A stretch of 64,000 nt of DNA from Pedobacter sp. ISL-64 (GCF_018613605.1 NZ_JAGGPU010000006.1:478411-542410), one strand, 5' to 3'. Counted from the first letter of the stretch, positions 43,299-53,500 are shown. Notes: generated by a model not told the origin, from the letters alone. Made by a program: numbers and translations.

Positions 43299-45860
43299 AT
43301 GGCCAAAAATTTATTAATCGTCGAGTCACCCGCAAAAGCTAAAACTATAGAAGGCTACCTAGGCAAAGATTTTCTTGTAAAATCTAGCTATGGCCACATC
43401 CGCGATTTAGTTAAAGGTGATATGGCTATTGATATCAAAAATAATTTTGCGCAGACATACGAGGTACCCGCCGATAAGAAAAACATTGTCGCCGAGTTAA
43501 AAAAACTAGCTAAGGAAGCCGAAATGGTATGGCTAGCATCCGATGAGGACCGTGAAGGGGAAGCTATTTCCTGGCACTTATTCGAAACTTTAGGCCTAAA
43601 AGTGGAGAAAACAAAACGGATCGTTTTTCATGAAATTACCAAGCCAGCAATTTTAAAAGCAATCGATAGTCCGCGCGGAATTGATTATAATCTGGTAAAT
43701 GCCCAACAGGCACGTCGTGTATTAGATCGTCTGGTGGGTTTCGAACTTTCTCCTGTTTTATGGAAAAAGGTAAAACCATCATTATCTGCGGGCCGTGTAC
43801 AATCAGTTGCTGTACGTTTAATTGTTGATAGAGAAAGAGAAGTTCTAAACTTTAATGCTGCTGCTGCCTATAAAATTACTGCCCAGTTTGCTACCGGCAA
43901 AGGAAAAGAAATTGTAAAAGCAGAATTGCCACAACGCTTCGAAAATGAGGCTGATGCTGAAAAATTTCTTCAGGACTGTGCAAATGCCAGGTTCGATATT
44001 ACCAGTCTAGAAACAAGGCCGGCAAAACGTAATCCTGCAGCCCCATTTACCACTTCAACCTTACAACAAGAAGCCTCCAGAAAATTAGGATTTTCGGTAG
44101 CCAGAACCATGCAGGTTGCACAAAGACTGTACGAAGCAGGTAAGATTACCTACATGAGAACAGACTCTGTAAACTTATCAGAAACTGCATTAAATGCAGC
44201 TGCCGCCGAGATTAAATCTGCTTACGGCGATAAATACCACCAACACCGTGTTTATAAAACAAAATCTGCTGGTGCCCAGGAGGCTCACGAAGCCATTCGC
44301 CCTACTTATTTCGACAGACATAGTGTAGACGGCGATATTTCCGAAAAACGCTTGTACGATTTAATCTGGAAACGCTCTATTGCTTCACAAATGAGTGAGG
44401 CTTTGTTTGAAAAAACAACCGCTCAGATTACTGCCTCAACCAGAAAAGAACACTTGGTTGCCGAAGGTGAAGTGTTAAAATTCGATGGTTTCTTAAAAGT
44501 TTATCTGGAATCTACCGATGATGAAGAAAACGAAGAAAAAGAAGGTGGTGCAATTTTACCTCCATTAAGCAAGGGGCAGGAACTATTTTTAAAAGAAATG
44601 CAGGCAACCGAGCGTTATTCGCGTCCGCCAGCAAGATATACTGAGGCCAGTTTAGTTAAGAAATTAGAAGAACTGGGCATTGGCCGACCATCTACTTATG
44701 CACCAACCATTTCTACAGTACAAAATCGTGGTTATGTGGTTAAAGAAGATAGAGATGGTAAAGCACGTAAATTTACAGCCATTGTTTTGGTTGATGGCAA
44801 AGTAAGTAAAGACGTAAAATCTGAAATTACCGGCGCAGAGAAACAAAAACTTTTCCCTACAGATATTGGTGAGGTGGTAAACGATTTCTTGGTAGAACAT
44901 TTCAAAGGCATTGTCGATTTTAACTTCACGGCGAAGGTGGAGAAAGAATTTGATGAAATTGCCCAGGGTTTACAAGAGTGGACTAAAATGTTGCACTCGT
45001 TCTATAATCCATTTCATAGCGAAGTAGAAACTACGCTTCAAACTGCAGAACGTGCCACTGGCGAGCGCTTATTGGGCTTAGATCCGGCAACAGGTAAAAA
45101 TGTATACACCAAAGTAGGTAAATTTGGACCATTGGTTCAAATTGGAGAGCTTGATGAAGAGGAAAAACCTCGGTACGCCAGCTTAATGCGCACACAATCT
45201 GTTGCAACCATTACTTTAGATGATGCGCTGGAGCTGTTTAAACTTCCTTTCCAGCTTCCGGATTTTGAAGGTAAAGAAGTGATGATTGGTGTTGGCCGTT
45301 TTGGTCCTTATGTAAAATGGGGCGAAAGTTTTATTTCCCTTCCTAAAAACGAGGAGCCTTTATCGGTTACTTACGAAAGAGCAGTTGAAATTATCCGCCA
45401 GAAAATGGATGATGACGCACCTATTGCCTATTACGAAGGTTTAGGCGTAACAAAGGGCAAAGGCCGCTTTGGTCCGTTTATCAAATGGAACGATCTTTTC
45501 ATCAATATTCCTGCAAAGGGATACGATTTCGACAATTTGACACAAGAAGATATTAATACCTTAATCGGTAAAAAAGTAGAAAAAGAGGCTAACAGATACA
45601 TTAAAACCTGGGATGCTGAAAAAATATCTATCGAAAACGGCCGTTGGGGACCATTTATCCGTTTTGGCAAGTTGATGCTTAAATTGAGGAATAACGAGGC
45701 TACGAAGCAAAAATATACACCAGAAGAATTGGTTGATATTGATTTAGAAGTGGTTAAGAAAATGATTGTAGAGCAGGTGCCTAATGCTTTCGAAACGAAG
45801 AAAAAAGCACCGGCAAAGAAAAAAGCTCCTGCTAAAAAGGCTGTAGCTAAGAAAAAATAA
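43299..45860 (+). CDS. topA: DNA topoisomerase I
   Basis: An 853-residue type IA topoisomerase. The TOPRIM domain opens the protein (LLIVESPAKAKTIEGYLG; acidic set in WLASDEDREGEAISWH). The catalytic Tyr285 lies in GKITYMRTDSVNLS and the cleavage domain follows with EAHEAIRPT. From about residue 560 there are several C-terminal repeats of the form GRFGPYVKWGE, the Bacteroidota pattern in place of zinc ribbons. A Lys/Ala-rich tail (KKKAPAKKKAPAKK) ends the protein and probably helps DNA binding. It relaxes negative supercoils. Length and order match the family. Confidence 0.97.
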   Translation: MAKNLLIVESPAKAKTIEGYLGKDFLVKSSYGHIRDLVKGDMAIDIKNNFAQTYEVPADKKNIVAELKKLAKEAEMVWLASDEDREGEAISWHLFETLGLKVEKTKRIVFHEITKPAILKAIDSPRGIDYNLVNAQQARRVLDRLVGFELSPVLWKKVKPSLSAGRVQSVAVRLIVDREREVLNFNAAAAYKITAQFATGKGKEIVKAELPQRFENEADAEKFLQDCANARFDITSLETRPAKRNPAAPFTTSTLQQEASRKLGFSVARTMQVAQRLYEAGKITYMRTDSVNLSETALNAAAAEIKSAYGDKYHQHRVYKTKSAGAQEAHEAIRPTYFDRHSVDGDISEKRLYDLIWKRSIASQMSEALFEKTTAQITASTRKEHLVAEGEVLKFDGFLKVYLESTDDEENEEKEGGAILPPLSKGQELFLKEMQATERYSRPPARYTEASLVKKLEELGIGRPSTYAPTISTVQNRGYVVKEDRDGKARKFTAIVLVDGKVSKDVKSEITGAEKQKLFPTDIGEVVNDFLVEHFKGIVDFNFTAKVEKEFDEIAQGLQEWTKMLHSFYNPFHSEVETTLQTAERATGERLLGLDPATGKNVYTKVGKFGPLVQIGELDEEEKPRYASLMRTQSVATITLDDALELFKLPFQLPDFEGKEVMIGVGRFGPYVKWGESFISLPKNEEPLSVTYERAVEIIRQKMDDDAPIAYYEGLGVTKGKGRFGPFIKWNDLFINIPAKGYDFDNLTQEDINTLIGKKVEKEANRYIKTWDAEKISIENGRWGPFIRFGKLMLKLRNNEATKQKYTPEELVDIDLEVVKKMIVEQVPNAFETKKKAPAKKKAPAKKAVAKKK

Positions 45861-45869
45861 AAATAAAGT

Positions 45870-45932
45870 CGTCATGCTGAACTTGTTTCAGCATCTTTTA
45901 ATACAAGACTCTGAAATAAATTCAGAGTGACG
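45870..45932. repeat. Double-hairpin CGTC...TGACG palindromic element, copy 3
   Basis: ATGCTGAA/TTCAGCAT forms hairpin 1, then ATCTTTT, a spacer, and ACTCTGAA/TTCAGAGT around ATAAA as hairpin 2, closed by TGACG. Against copy 2 the second stem shows a C-G to T-A paired change. It starts 9 bases after the topA stop and may act as its terminator. Confidence 0.75.
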
Positions 45933-45945
45933 TCAAATAGTGGTT

Positions 45946-46350
45946 ATGAAAGCAGATTTACCAGAAAATACAGTTGAAGATATCGCAATGGCCGTTGTAT
46001 TGATGGGCGAAACACCTGAAGTAAAAAGCTGGACGGTTTATCTCGTTAATTTAAAAAACGAACCGATAACCAATGTATTGATCAGCTCTAAAGGCTATGG
46101 AGAAAAAGACGGAAAGCAGGTAAAAACTTCTGTTTTAAGGCATTTTGTAGGCGACATGGAGGCCAATTCTTTTGCCGGTGTTGAAGCCATTGATCCTGAA
46201 GTTTTCGGCTTAACTAACGAATACTGGCTAAGCTATTACATTGGTAGCACTATTTATGATAAGAAATTCATTTTCTTGCCTGAAAGCATCATCGATTTCA
46301 ATATGATCAAGATTCCGCTGGTAAACAGACCTGGGGTGATGATTAAATAA
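45946..46350 (+). CDS. Hypothetical protein (134 aa)
   Basis: I start it at ATG 45946 (MKADLPENTVEDIAMAVVL). It has no signal peptide or known motif. The strand-rich sequence (KSWTVYLVNLKNEPITNVLISSKGYG) continues into LRHFVGDMEANSFAGVEAIDPEVFGLTNEYWLSYYIG and ends DFNMIKIPLVNRPGVMIK. It looks like a compact soluble beta protein; the function is not recognised. It begins 13 bases after a palindromic element that follows topA, so its promoter may lie inside the element or it may depend on readthrough. Confidence 0.65.
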   Translation: MKADLPENTVEDIAMAVVLMGETPEVKSWTVYLVNLKNEPITNVLISSKGYGEKDGKQVKTSVLRHFVGDMEANSFAGVEAIDPEVFGLTNEYWLSYYIGSTIYDKKFIFLPESIIDFNMIKIPLVNRPGVMIK

Positions 46351-46461
46351 GTATGGAGTTTGGAGTGGTGAGTTTGGAGTTTTTACTATCGCCTCAAATA
46401 CTTTGCGTTGTGATCTCCGAACTATTTCTTCTGCATCATGCACGCTCAACTCCAAACTGAA

Positions 46462-46884
46462 CTAAGGTACCTTAACGGCCTGTCTTCCAATTAATTTCCA
46501 GCCCGATTTTTCTTTACTCCAGATTAAAAGAATATACAATTTCACATTTCCTGGAATATTTTTATCATTTGTTTTGGCATTTAGTGTATGACGAACCAAA
46601 GCTGTTTTATTCTGAACAACGACAGTTTGATCAGTTAAATTAATATCTACAAAATCAGATTCTCCAGAAAGTAACGAATGCATAAATTCCTGCTTGGTTT
46701 GAATCTTTCCGCTCGAATGCCCGTAACTTAGGTTATTCAAAATTATTTTATCAAGCGCCAAACTATCTGGTGTAACCATCAGTTTGGTTAATTTGCTTAC
46801 GGCGTCTTCTACTTCAGTTTTTTGGGCAAAACAAAAACTGGTCGAAATTAACAGGCTCGAAAAAATCAAGAATTTCTTTATCAT
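46462..46884 (-). CDS. Exported SnoaL/DUF4440-like protein
   Basis: 140 residues from the ATG at 46882-46884, which gives a clean signal peptide (MIKKFLIFSSLLISTSFCFAQ). The mature part has the NTF2-like pattern: helix (TEVEDAVSKLTKLMVTPDSLALDKIILNNLSYGHSSG), then QTKQEFMHSLLSGESDFVDINL and strands ending WKLIGRQAVKVP. DUF4440 and related proteins have this layout; their ligand is usually unknown. It is a periplasmic or secreted single gene. Confidence 0.75.
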   Translation of the reverse strand: MIKKFLIFSSLLISTSFCFAQKTEVEDAVSKLTKLMVTPDSLALDKIILNNLSYGHSSGKIQTKQEFMHSLLSGESDFVDINLTDQTVVVQNKTALVRHTLNAKTNDKNIPGNVKLYILLIWSKEKSGWKLIGRQAVKVP

Positions 46885-47097
46885 ATCTGGTTGTATTGGG
46901 GTTAATGTTGTAAACTTATCCAAAACCATGCAAAGGAACAAACCCTAAGCGTTAATTTTCAACATAATTTATTTTAACGTGAATTTTAGTTTATTTTCGG
47001 ATGGAATATAGGGTTTCGGATGCAAAGGATAAATTGCGACACATCTATTGCTTTTACCGTAACATTATATCCCCATTTATCTTAACGAATTTCAAAC

Positions 47098-50000
47098 ATG
47101 GAACAACCATCTACCTACCAATCTTCCTCTAAAAAGAAATTTATCTTCATCGGATTGCTTGCTGTTTCTATAGCGGCAATTGTATTTATCTATTTCAATA
47201 GAAAGAAAAAAAATCATGAAGAAAATCAGGCTTATGCAAAATATATCGAAGCCTATACTTCCGGAACCATTTCCAAAAAGAGTTTTATCAGAGTTCATTT
47301 AGCCAATGCGGCAACAGGCATGCAGGATCTGGGCAAAGCAGATTCACGCGAACTGTTCGACTTCTCCCCTTCTATCTCGGGCAAAACCTATTGGATAGAT
47401 CCACAGACGGTTGAATTTAGACCTGATGAAAACCTCAAACCTGGCAAAAACTACGAAGCTACATTCAAACTTTCGGAAGTTTCTGCTACAGAAAAAGGCC
47501 TTGAAGATTTCGACTTTGAGTTTAAAGTAATTACCCCAGGGATTATGCTCTCTCAAAACGGATTGGTTTCGCAAAACAATACTGCAATGGATTATATGAA
47601 ATTAACCGGCGAAGTGGCTACTGCTGACGTAGAAGAAACCAATAAAATAGAGAAAACGATTTCATTGGATTTTGACCAAAAGTTAAAAATCAAATGGCAG
47701 CACGATCCGGCAAAAAATACCTCAAAATTTACCATCGACAGCATAAAAAAAACCGGCAACGATCAAAACTTAAAGATAGATTGGGATGGCGATGCCATTG
47801 ATGCAGAACAAAAAGGAGAAGTAGAAATCCGTGTTCCGGCGATAAATAAATTCGAAATCCTGGACATGAAAGCCATTCAGGGCGAAGAAGATTATGCATT
47901 GGTACAATTTTCTGAACCCATTGGCGTAGGACAGGATTTAACGGGTATGATCACGCTTGGCAATCTGAGCGATTTAAGGTACACCATCGATGCCAGTCAG
48001 GTTAAAGTTTATGCTGCCGAGGAACTTAAAGGCAATTATACTTTAAGTGTGAATGCAGGAGTAGAAAACATCAATGCGAAAACACTTCCAAACGGTAAAG
48101 TGGCTAATCTTGTTTTCGAGAATAAATTACCGGCGGTTACCATTGCTGGTGCAGGTACGATTTTACCTAACTCCGGAAAGCTGGTTTTACCTTTCGAAGC
48201 GATTAATTTAAAGGCCGTTGATGTTACGGTGATCAAAATTTACGAAAATAATATACCGCAGTTTTTTCAAACTAATAGCTATAAAGATGGTAACGAACTG
48301 CGTAGGGTGGCGAAACCCATTCTCCAAAAAACGGTGCGATTAGATGAAGATAAGGCACTTAACCTCCATAAAAAGAATCGTTTCACCCTCGATCTGGATA
48401 AGATGATCCGTACAGAACCAGGTGCCATGTACAGGGTTACCATTGCTTTCAGACAGGGATATAACGCCTACAATTGCAAAGCAGGGGAAGAAAAAGCAGA
48501 GGGCAGTAATAGTGATGAAGAAAGTGAATACGGAGATTACGAGGGTTATGGCGAAAAGATTGACGAAGACGATGATTTTTGGCAACGTTACAACAATTAT
48601 TACCCGCCAAATTACAGGTGGAATGATAAAGACAACCCATGTACGCCATCATTTTACACCAATCAGCGCTGGGCCAGCAGAAACTTAATTGCTTCAAACA
48701 TTGGTTTGGTAGCCAAACGCGGTAACGATAACAGTATGCTTATTGTTGCAACAGACTTATTGACAGCAAAGCCATTAAGTGGTGTAAACCTGGAGTTGAT
48801 GGATTACCAAAAACAGATCATATTCACTACTAAAACTGATGGTGATGGTTTTGCAAGTTTTGACCTGAAACGTCAGCCTTTCCTATTGATCGCTAAAAAT
48901 GGATCAGAACGAGGCTACCTTAAATTAGACGATGGAAGCTCACTTCCATTAAGTCGCTTCGATGTTGGCGGTGATGTAGTTCAAAGTGGCTTAAAAGGCT
49001 TTATTTATGGCGAGCGTGGCGTTTGGAGGCCAGGCGACAGTTTATTTGTTTCTTTCGTGCTGGAAGACAAACTAAAAAAACTGCCGGCCAATTATCCGGT
49101 AACCATGGAATTCTATAACCCAAAAGGTCAGCTTTACAAAAGATTAATCAATGGCAAACCTTTAAATGGATTCTACACCTTTAAAACCGCTACTGAAAGT
49201 ACAGCGCCAACCGGCAACTGGATGGCGAAAGTTAAAGCAGGTGGAGCTACATTTACCAAAACCCTAAAAATCGAAACCGTAATGCCAAACCGTTTGAAAA
49301 TTGATTTCAACGTTGGCAATAGAACATATTTAAGCTCAGGAACATCAGCTGCTACCCTATCGGCCAAATGGCTATTCGGTGCCGTTGCACAAAACTTAAA
49401 AGCTAAGGTTGATGTAAACTTGAACACTACGGAAACCAAATTTAAAGGTTTTGAGGGTTTTAGTTTCGATAACCCAACGGTTAACTTCGAATCGCAGGTT
49501 AAAACCATTTTTGAAGGCACTTTAAACCAGAACGGTACAGCTCAGATTAACACCAACCTCAATGAGAACAATACCGCTCCTGGCGTGTTAAGGGCAAACT
49601 TTACCACCAAAGTTTTCGAACCAGGAGGTAATTTCAGCATTGATAATTTTAGCATACCCTATCATGTATATAGCAGTTATTTGGGTATCCGACCAGAAAA
49701 AGGCGACCGTTTGAGTGGTATGCTGGTTACTGGCAAAGCGCATAAAATCGAAATTGTAAATGTAAATACCGATGGAAAACTGTTGAGCGGAACCAAAACC
49801 GTTCAGGTAGAATTATATAAAACACAATGGCGTTGGTGGTGGGAACAGGACGATCAGTATACCTACGCTAACTTTACCCAAAACCAGTATAACAAATTGG
49901 TAGAAAGCCATCAAGTGAATCTGACTAACGGAAAAGGGAGCTGGGATTTACGTGTTGATGAACCAGAATGGGGCCGTTATTTAATTTTGGTGCGTGATGC

Positions 50001-52695
50001 CAATGGTGGACATGTTACCGGAAAATCTGTTTATGTAGATTGGCCGGGCTGGGCACAGCGCGAACAGGGCAGCAACCCAACTGAGGCGTCTATGTTATCT
50101 TTCACTGCTAATAAAGAAAAATTTACTGTTGGAGAGGATATTACCTTAACCATCCCAACTGGTAAAAACGGAAGAGCGTTAATCTCCATTGAAAATGGAA
50201 GCCGGGTATTAAAAACCTTCTGGGTAGATACCAAAGCCGGACAAACGCAATTTAAGTTTAAAGCCGAGAAAGAGATGGCACCTAATGTTTTTGCCAACAT
50301 TACTTTATTGCAACCTCATGCACAAACGCTTAACGATTTACCAATTAGAATGTATGGTGCTATTCCGCTTTCGGTTGAAGATCCGCAGACCATCCTGAAA
50401 CCAACCATAAAAATGTTGGATAAAATCAAGCCTGAAACCGAAAACACCATCACTGTAGCTGAGCAGAACGGCAAAGCAATGACCTATACCATTGCCCTCG
50501 TAGATGAAGGTTTATTAGATTTAACACGTTTTAAAACACCTGATCCACATGGTGCATTTTATGCCCGCGAAGGTTTAGGCGTAAAAACCTGGGATTTATT
50601 CGACTATGTGTTAGGCGCATGGGGAGGGAATTTGGAACGCATTTTAAGCATTGGTGGTGATGGTAGCATCAACAAGAACTTAAATCCAGCAAAAGCCAAC
50701 CGTTTTAAAGCAGTGGTTAAATTTATGGGGCCATTTACTATTGGCAAAGGCGAAAGTAAAACACACAAATTTAAATTGCCACAATATATTGGTGCGGTAA
50801 GAGCTATGGTAGTTGCCGGACAGGATGCTGCATATGGTTTTACCGAAAAATCAGTTCAGGTTAAGAAGCCGTTAATGGTTTTGGCTACTTTGCCAAGGGT
50901 TATCGGTCCGGGAGAAAGTTTCACCTTACCAGTAACCGTTTTTGCTACAGAGAACAATCTTAAAAATGTATCCGTACAACTCCAGGCAAATAATTTAATT
51001 ATTCAAGGTAGTAACAAACAGCAGCTTTACTACAAACAAACAGGTGAGCAAATGACCTATTTCGAGGTGAAAGCACCCAACACAGTAGGCATTGCCAAAG
51101 TAAAAGTGATTGCACAAAGTGGAGCTGAAAAAACAGTTTACGATGTGGAAATGGATATCAGAAATCCAAACCCCTATGTAACCAATGTGGTGTCTGCAAC
51201 GGTTCAGCCGCATACCAAATGGGCGGTAAACTATTTGCCAATCGGTATGACGGGTACAAATTCAGGTTCACTTGAGGTCTCTTCTATTCCGGCGATCAAT
51301 CTTGGTAAAAGATTGAGTTACCTTATCCAATATCCGCATGGCTGTATTGAGCAGACTACTTCGGGTATATTTCCTCAACTCTTTTTAGATAGATTAAGTC
51401 CGTTGAATGAGCAGCAAAAAGCCACAACAGAGAAAAACATTAAAGCTGGAATAAACCGAATTAAAGGCTTCCAGGCTACAGATGGTGGTTTGTCTTACTG
51501 GCCCGGAGAAGGTACTTCTGATGAATGGGGAAGCAATTATGCCGGTCATTTCCTGGTTGAAGCACAAAATGCTGGTTATACCCTTCCCGTTGGTCTTTTG
51601 GATGAACTGTTGCGCTTTCAAAAATCAAAAGCCGCCAACTGGGCACCAAATAGCAATAATTTTTATGGAGGAGATTTATCTCAGGCCTATCGTTTATACA
51701 TGCTTGCATTGGCTAAAAAACCTGAAATGGCAGCAATGAACCGTTTAAAAGCGTTTGAATATTTATCAATCGCTGCAAAATGGCGATTGGCAGCTGCTTA
51801 TAAACTGGCCGGACAAAATGATGTTGCTCAAAATATGATCAGAGGTTTAGATACATCCATTCAGGCTTACAAACAATTGGGTGGAACTTATGGCTCCGAT
51901 GTACGCGATGAAGCCATGATTTTAGAAACCCTAACCCTACTCGGTCAGAAAGCAAAAGCTGCGAGTTTACTACAACCTTTAGCTGCTAAACTTGGCGAAA
52001 ACACCTGGTACAGCACCCAAACAACCGCTTATAGTTTATTGGCTATTGCAAAATTCTGTGGTTCAAACCAATCGGCAAATAAACTGCAATATCAGTATGT
52101 ACTAGACGGAAAATCGGCACCTGTAAGTTCAAATCAATACATCAACAGTACACCTGTAACTTTTAAAGGAAATACGGCTTCTATTACCAATAATGGCAAT
52201 AATGTATTGTTTGTCCGTTTGGTTTTAGAAGGACAGCCAATTGCTGGTCAGAACAATTTCTTGCCAAACCGACCAGAGGTATTGGATATGAACGTGACCT
52301 ATAAACGTTTAAACGGTAAAGTACTGGATCCGACTACCTTAAAACAGGGAACAGATTTTTATGCGGAGGTAACCGTAAAAAATCCTGGCCGAATGGGTTA
52401 TTACGAACAAATGGCGCTAACACAGATTTTCCCTTCAGGTTGGGAAATTATCAATACCCGCGTTAATGATAATCAGAGCATTTTAGCCTCATCTCCTTTT
52501 ACTTATCAGGATATCAGAGATGACCGCGTTTTCACCTATTTTAATGTAAGAGAAGGCGAAAGTTTAGTTTACAAGGTATTACTTAATGCCTCTTATTTAG
52601 GTAAATATTACTTATCAGCTGTTCAATGCGAAGCAATGTACAATAATGATATTTCGGCTACTGAAGCAGGCAAGTGGGTGCAGGTGGTAAAGTAA
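47098..52695 (+). CDS. Bacterial alpha-2-macroglobulin
   Basis: An 1865-residue envelope protein with an N-terminal membrane anchor (KKFIFIGLLAVSIAAIVFIYF, about 15-35). Macroglobulin domains follow, including the MG2-type block GFIYGERGVWRPGDSLFVSFVLED. The thioester motif is C1416-I-E-Q in HGCIEQTTSG, followed by the helical thioester domain and a C-terminal receptor-like domain. An acidic and Tyr-rich insert lies near residues 465-510. Such proteins trap invading proteases by covalent linkage and guard the periplasm together with the repair enzyme PBP1C, whose gene follows here. In E. coli the same pair is yfhM-pbpC. Confidence 0.93.
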   Translation: MEQPSTYQSSSKKKFIFIGLLAVSIAAIVFIYFNRKKKNHEENQAYAKYIEAYTSGTISKKSFIRVHLANAATGMQDLGKADSRELFDFSPSISGKTYWIDPQTVEFRPDENLKPGKNYEATFKLSEVSATEKGLEDFDFEFKVITPGIMLSQNGLVSQNNTAMDYMKLTGEVATADVEETNKIEKTISLDFDQKLKIKWQHDPAKNTSKFTIDSIKKTGNDQNLKIDWDGDAIDAEQKGEVEIRVPAINKFEILDMKAIQGEEDYALVQFSEPIGVGQDLTGMITLGNLSDLRYTIDASQVKVYAAEELKGNYTLSVNAGVENINAKTLPNGKVANLVFENKLPAVTIAGAGTILPNSGKLVLPFEAINLKAVDVTVIKIYENNIPQFFQTNSYKDGNELRRVAKPILQKTVRLDEDKALNLHKKNRFTLDLDKMIRTEPGAMYRVTIAFRQGYNAYNCKAGEEKAEGSNSDEESEYGDYEGYGEKIDEDDDFWQRYNNYYPPNYRWNDKDNPCTPSFYTNQRWASRNLIASNIGLVAKRGNDNSMLIVATDLLTAKPLSGVNLELMDYQKQIIFTTKTDGDGFASFDLKRQPFLLIAKNGSERGYLKLDDGSSLPLSRFDVGGDVVQSGLKGFIYGERGVWRPGDSLFVSFVLEDKLKKLPANYPVTMEFYNPKGQLYKRLINGKPLNGFYTFKTATESTAPTGNWMAKVKAGGATFTKTLKIETVMPNRLKIDFNVGNRTYLSSGTSAATLSAKWLFGAVAQNLKAKVDVNLNTTETKFKGFEGFSFDNPTVNFESQVKTIFEGTLNQNGTAQINTNLNENNTAPGVLRANFTTKVFEPGGNFSIDNFSIPYHVYSSYLGIRPEKGDRLSGMLVTGKAHKIEIVNVNTDGKLLSGTKTVQVELYKTQWRWWWEQDDQYTYANFTQNQYNKLVESHQVNLTNGKGSWDLRVDEPEWGRYLILVRDANGGHVTGKSVYVDWPGWAQREQGSNPTEASMLSFTANKEKFTVGEDITLTIPTGKNGRALISIENGSRVLKTFWVDTKAGQTQFKFKAEKEMAPNVFANITLLQPHAQTLNDLPIRMYGAIPLSVEDPQTILKPTIKMLDKIKPETENTITVAEQNGKAMTYTIALVDEGLLDLTRFKTPDPHGAFYAREGLGVKTWDLFDYVLGAWGGNLERILSIGGDGSINKNLNPAKANRFKAVVKFMGPFTIGKGESKTHKFKLPQYIGAVRAMVVAGQDAAYGFTEKSVQVKKPLMVLATLPRVIGPGESFTLPVTVFATENNLKNVSVQLQANNLIIQGSNKQQLYYKQTGEQMTYFEVKAPNTVGIAKVKVIAQSGAEKTVYDVEMDIRNPNPYVTNVVSATVQPHTKWAVNYLPIGMTGTNSGSLEVSSIPAINLGKRLSYLIQYPHGCIEQTTSGIFPQLFLDRLSPLNEQQKATTEKNIKAGINRIKGFQATDGGLSYWPGEGTSDEWGSNYAGHFLVEAQNAGYTLPVGLLDELLRFQKSKAANWAPNSNNFYGGDLSQAYRLYMLALAKKPEMAAMNRLKAFEYLSIAAKWRLAAAYKLAGQNDVAQNMIRGLDTSIQAYKQLGGTYGSDVRDEAMILETLTLLGQKAKAASLLQPLAAKLGENTWYSTQTTAYSLLAIAKFCGSNQSANKLQYQYVLDGKSAPVSSNQYINSTPVTFKGNTASITNNGNNVLFVRLVLEGQPIAGQNNFLPNRPEVLDMNVTYKRLNGKVLDPTTLKQGTDFYAEVTVKNPGRMGYYEQMALTQIFPSGWEIINTRVNDNQSILASSPFTYQDIRDDRVFTYFNVREGESLVYKVLLNASYLGKYYLSAVQCEAMYNNDISATEAGKWVQVVK

Positions 52696-52713
52696 GGGAT
52701 TGATGTAAATCGC

Positions 52714-52804
52714 AGATACTGGTCGTAGCGAGACGCTACGACCTATAAATACATTAACGTTGAATTGATTAACACTGACCGAGAATCTTAGCGAGACGCT
52801 AAGA
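52714..52804. repeat. REP palindromes upstream of the transposase
   Basis: GGTCGTAGCG-AGA-CGCTACGACC (52721-52743) is a perfect 10-base stem, and TCTTAGCG-AGA-CGCTAAGA (52786-52804) a perfect 8-base stem. Both have the AGA loop. AGATACTGG (52714-52722) at the outer edge is the reverse complement of CCAGTATCT at 53409-53417. Confidence 0.85.
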
Positions 52805-52828
52805 CTAGATATCTATTGCAAAATAAAA

Positions 52829-53377
52829 ATGGGAAGAAAGTACAAATTTCATGATAATACTAAACTCCATTTTGTGACTTTCACCGTTGTAGATTGGATT
52901 GACGTATTTACAAGGCAAGAATACGTTGACATTATTTATGATAGTTTAAGGTTTTGTCAAAAACAAAAAGGATTAGAATTATATGCCTATTGCATTATGA
53001 CAAATCACATTCATTTAATTATTGGAACCGAAGATGGAATTTTATCTGACATTGTACGAGATTTTAAAAGTTTTACTTCGAGACATTTAAGAAAAGCGAT
53101 TGAGAATAGCTATACTGAAAGCAGAAAATCATGGATGTTAGACATTATGAAAAAATTAGGAAATCAAAATGAAAGAAATAAAGATTTTCAATTTTGGCAA
53201 CAGCACAGTCACCCCATAGAGCTCGATACTAATGAAATTTTAGACCAGCGTTTAAATTATATCCACCAAAATCCTGTGAAGGCAGGCTTTGTAGAAAAAG
53301 AAGAAGATTGGATTAACAGTAGTGCCGGCGATTATTATCAAATTAGAAAGGGGCAAATCGATCTTATTATTATTTAA
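52829..53377 (+). CDS. REP-associated tyrosine transposase (RAYT, Y1/IS200-like)
   Basis: A 182-residue single-strand DNA transposase. The HUH pair is in YCIMTNHIHLIIG, the helix carrying the candidate catalytic Tyr is in the middle region, and the typical C-terminal block RLNYIHQNPVKAGFV is present. The N-terminus HFVTFTVVDWIDVFT also fits. RAYTs recognise and cut REP hairpins, and this gene is bracketed on both sides by such hairpins. It lies between the alpha-2-macroglobulin gene and pbpC on the same strand. It appears intact. Confidence 0.9.
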   Translation: MGRKYKFHDNTKLHFVTFTVVDWIDVFTRQEYVDIIYDSLRFCQKQKGLELYAYCIMTNHIHLIIGTEDGILSDIVRDFKSFTSRHLRKAIENSYTESRKSWMLDIMKKLGNQNERNKDFQFWQQHSHPIELDTNEILDQRLNYIHQNPVKAGFVEKEEDWINSSAGDYYQIRKGQIDLIII

Positions 53378-53408
53378 TAACTTTTTAATATTTTGAAATA
53401 ATAAATGT

Positions 53409-53484
53409 CCAGTATCTAGTGGTAGCGTCGCGCTACGACTTTTGGAAAAAATATATAATAAATGTCTTAGCGAGACGCTAAGAC
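53409..53484. repeat. REP palindromes downstream of the transposase
   Basis: GTAGCG-TCG-CGCTAC (53422-53436) and GTCTTAGCG-AGA-CGCTAAGAC (53464-53484), the latter a perfect 9-base stem sharing its core with the upstream copy at 52786-52804. The last palindrome ends 16 bases before the pbpC ATG. Confidence 0.85.
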
Positions 53485-53500
53485 TAGAGTTAATAATTAA

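Noticed and set aside
46228..46455. 75-residue minus-strand ORF after the 134-residue gene
   Set aside because: Mostly antisense to the end of the plus-strand gene; no start context or motif.
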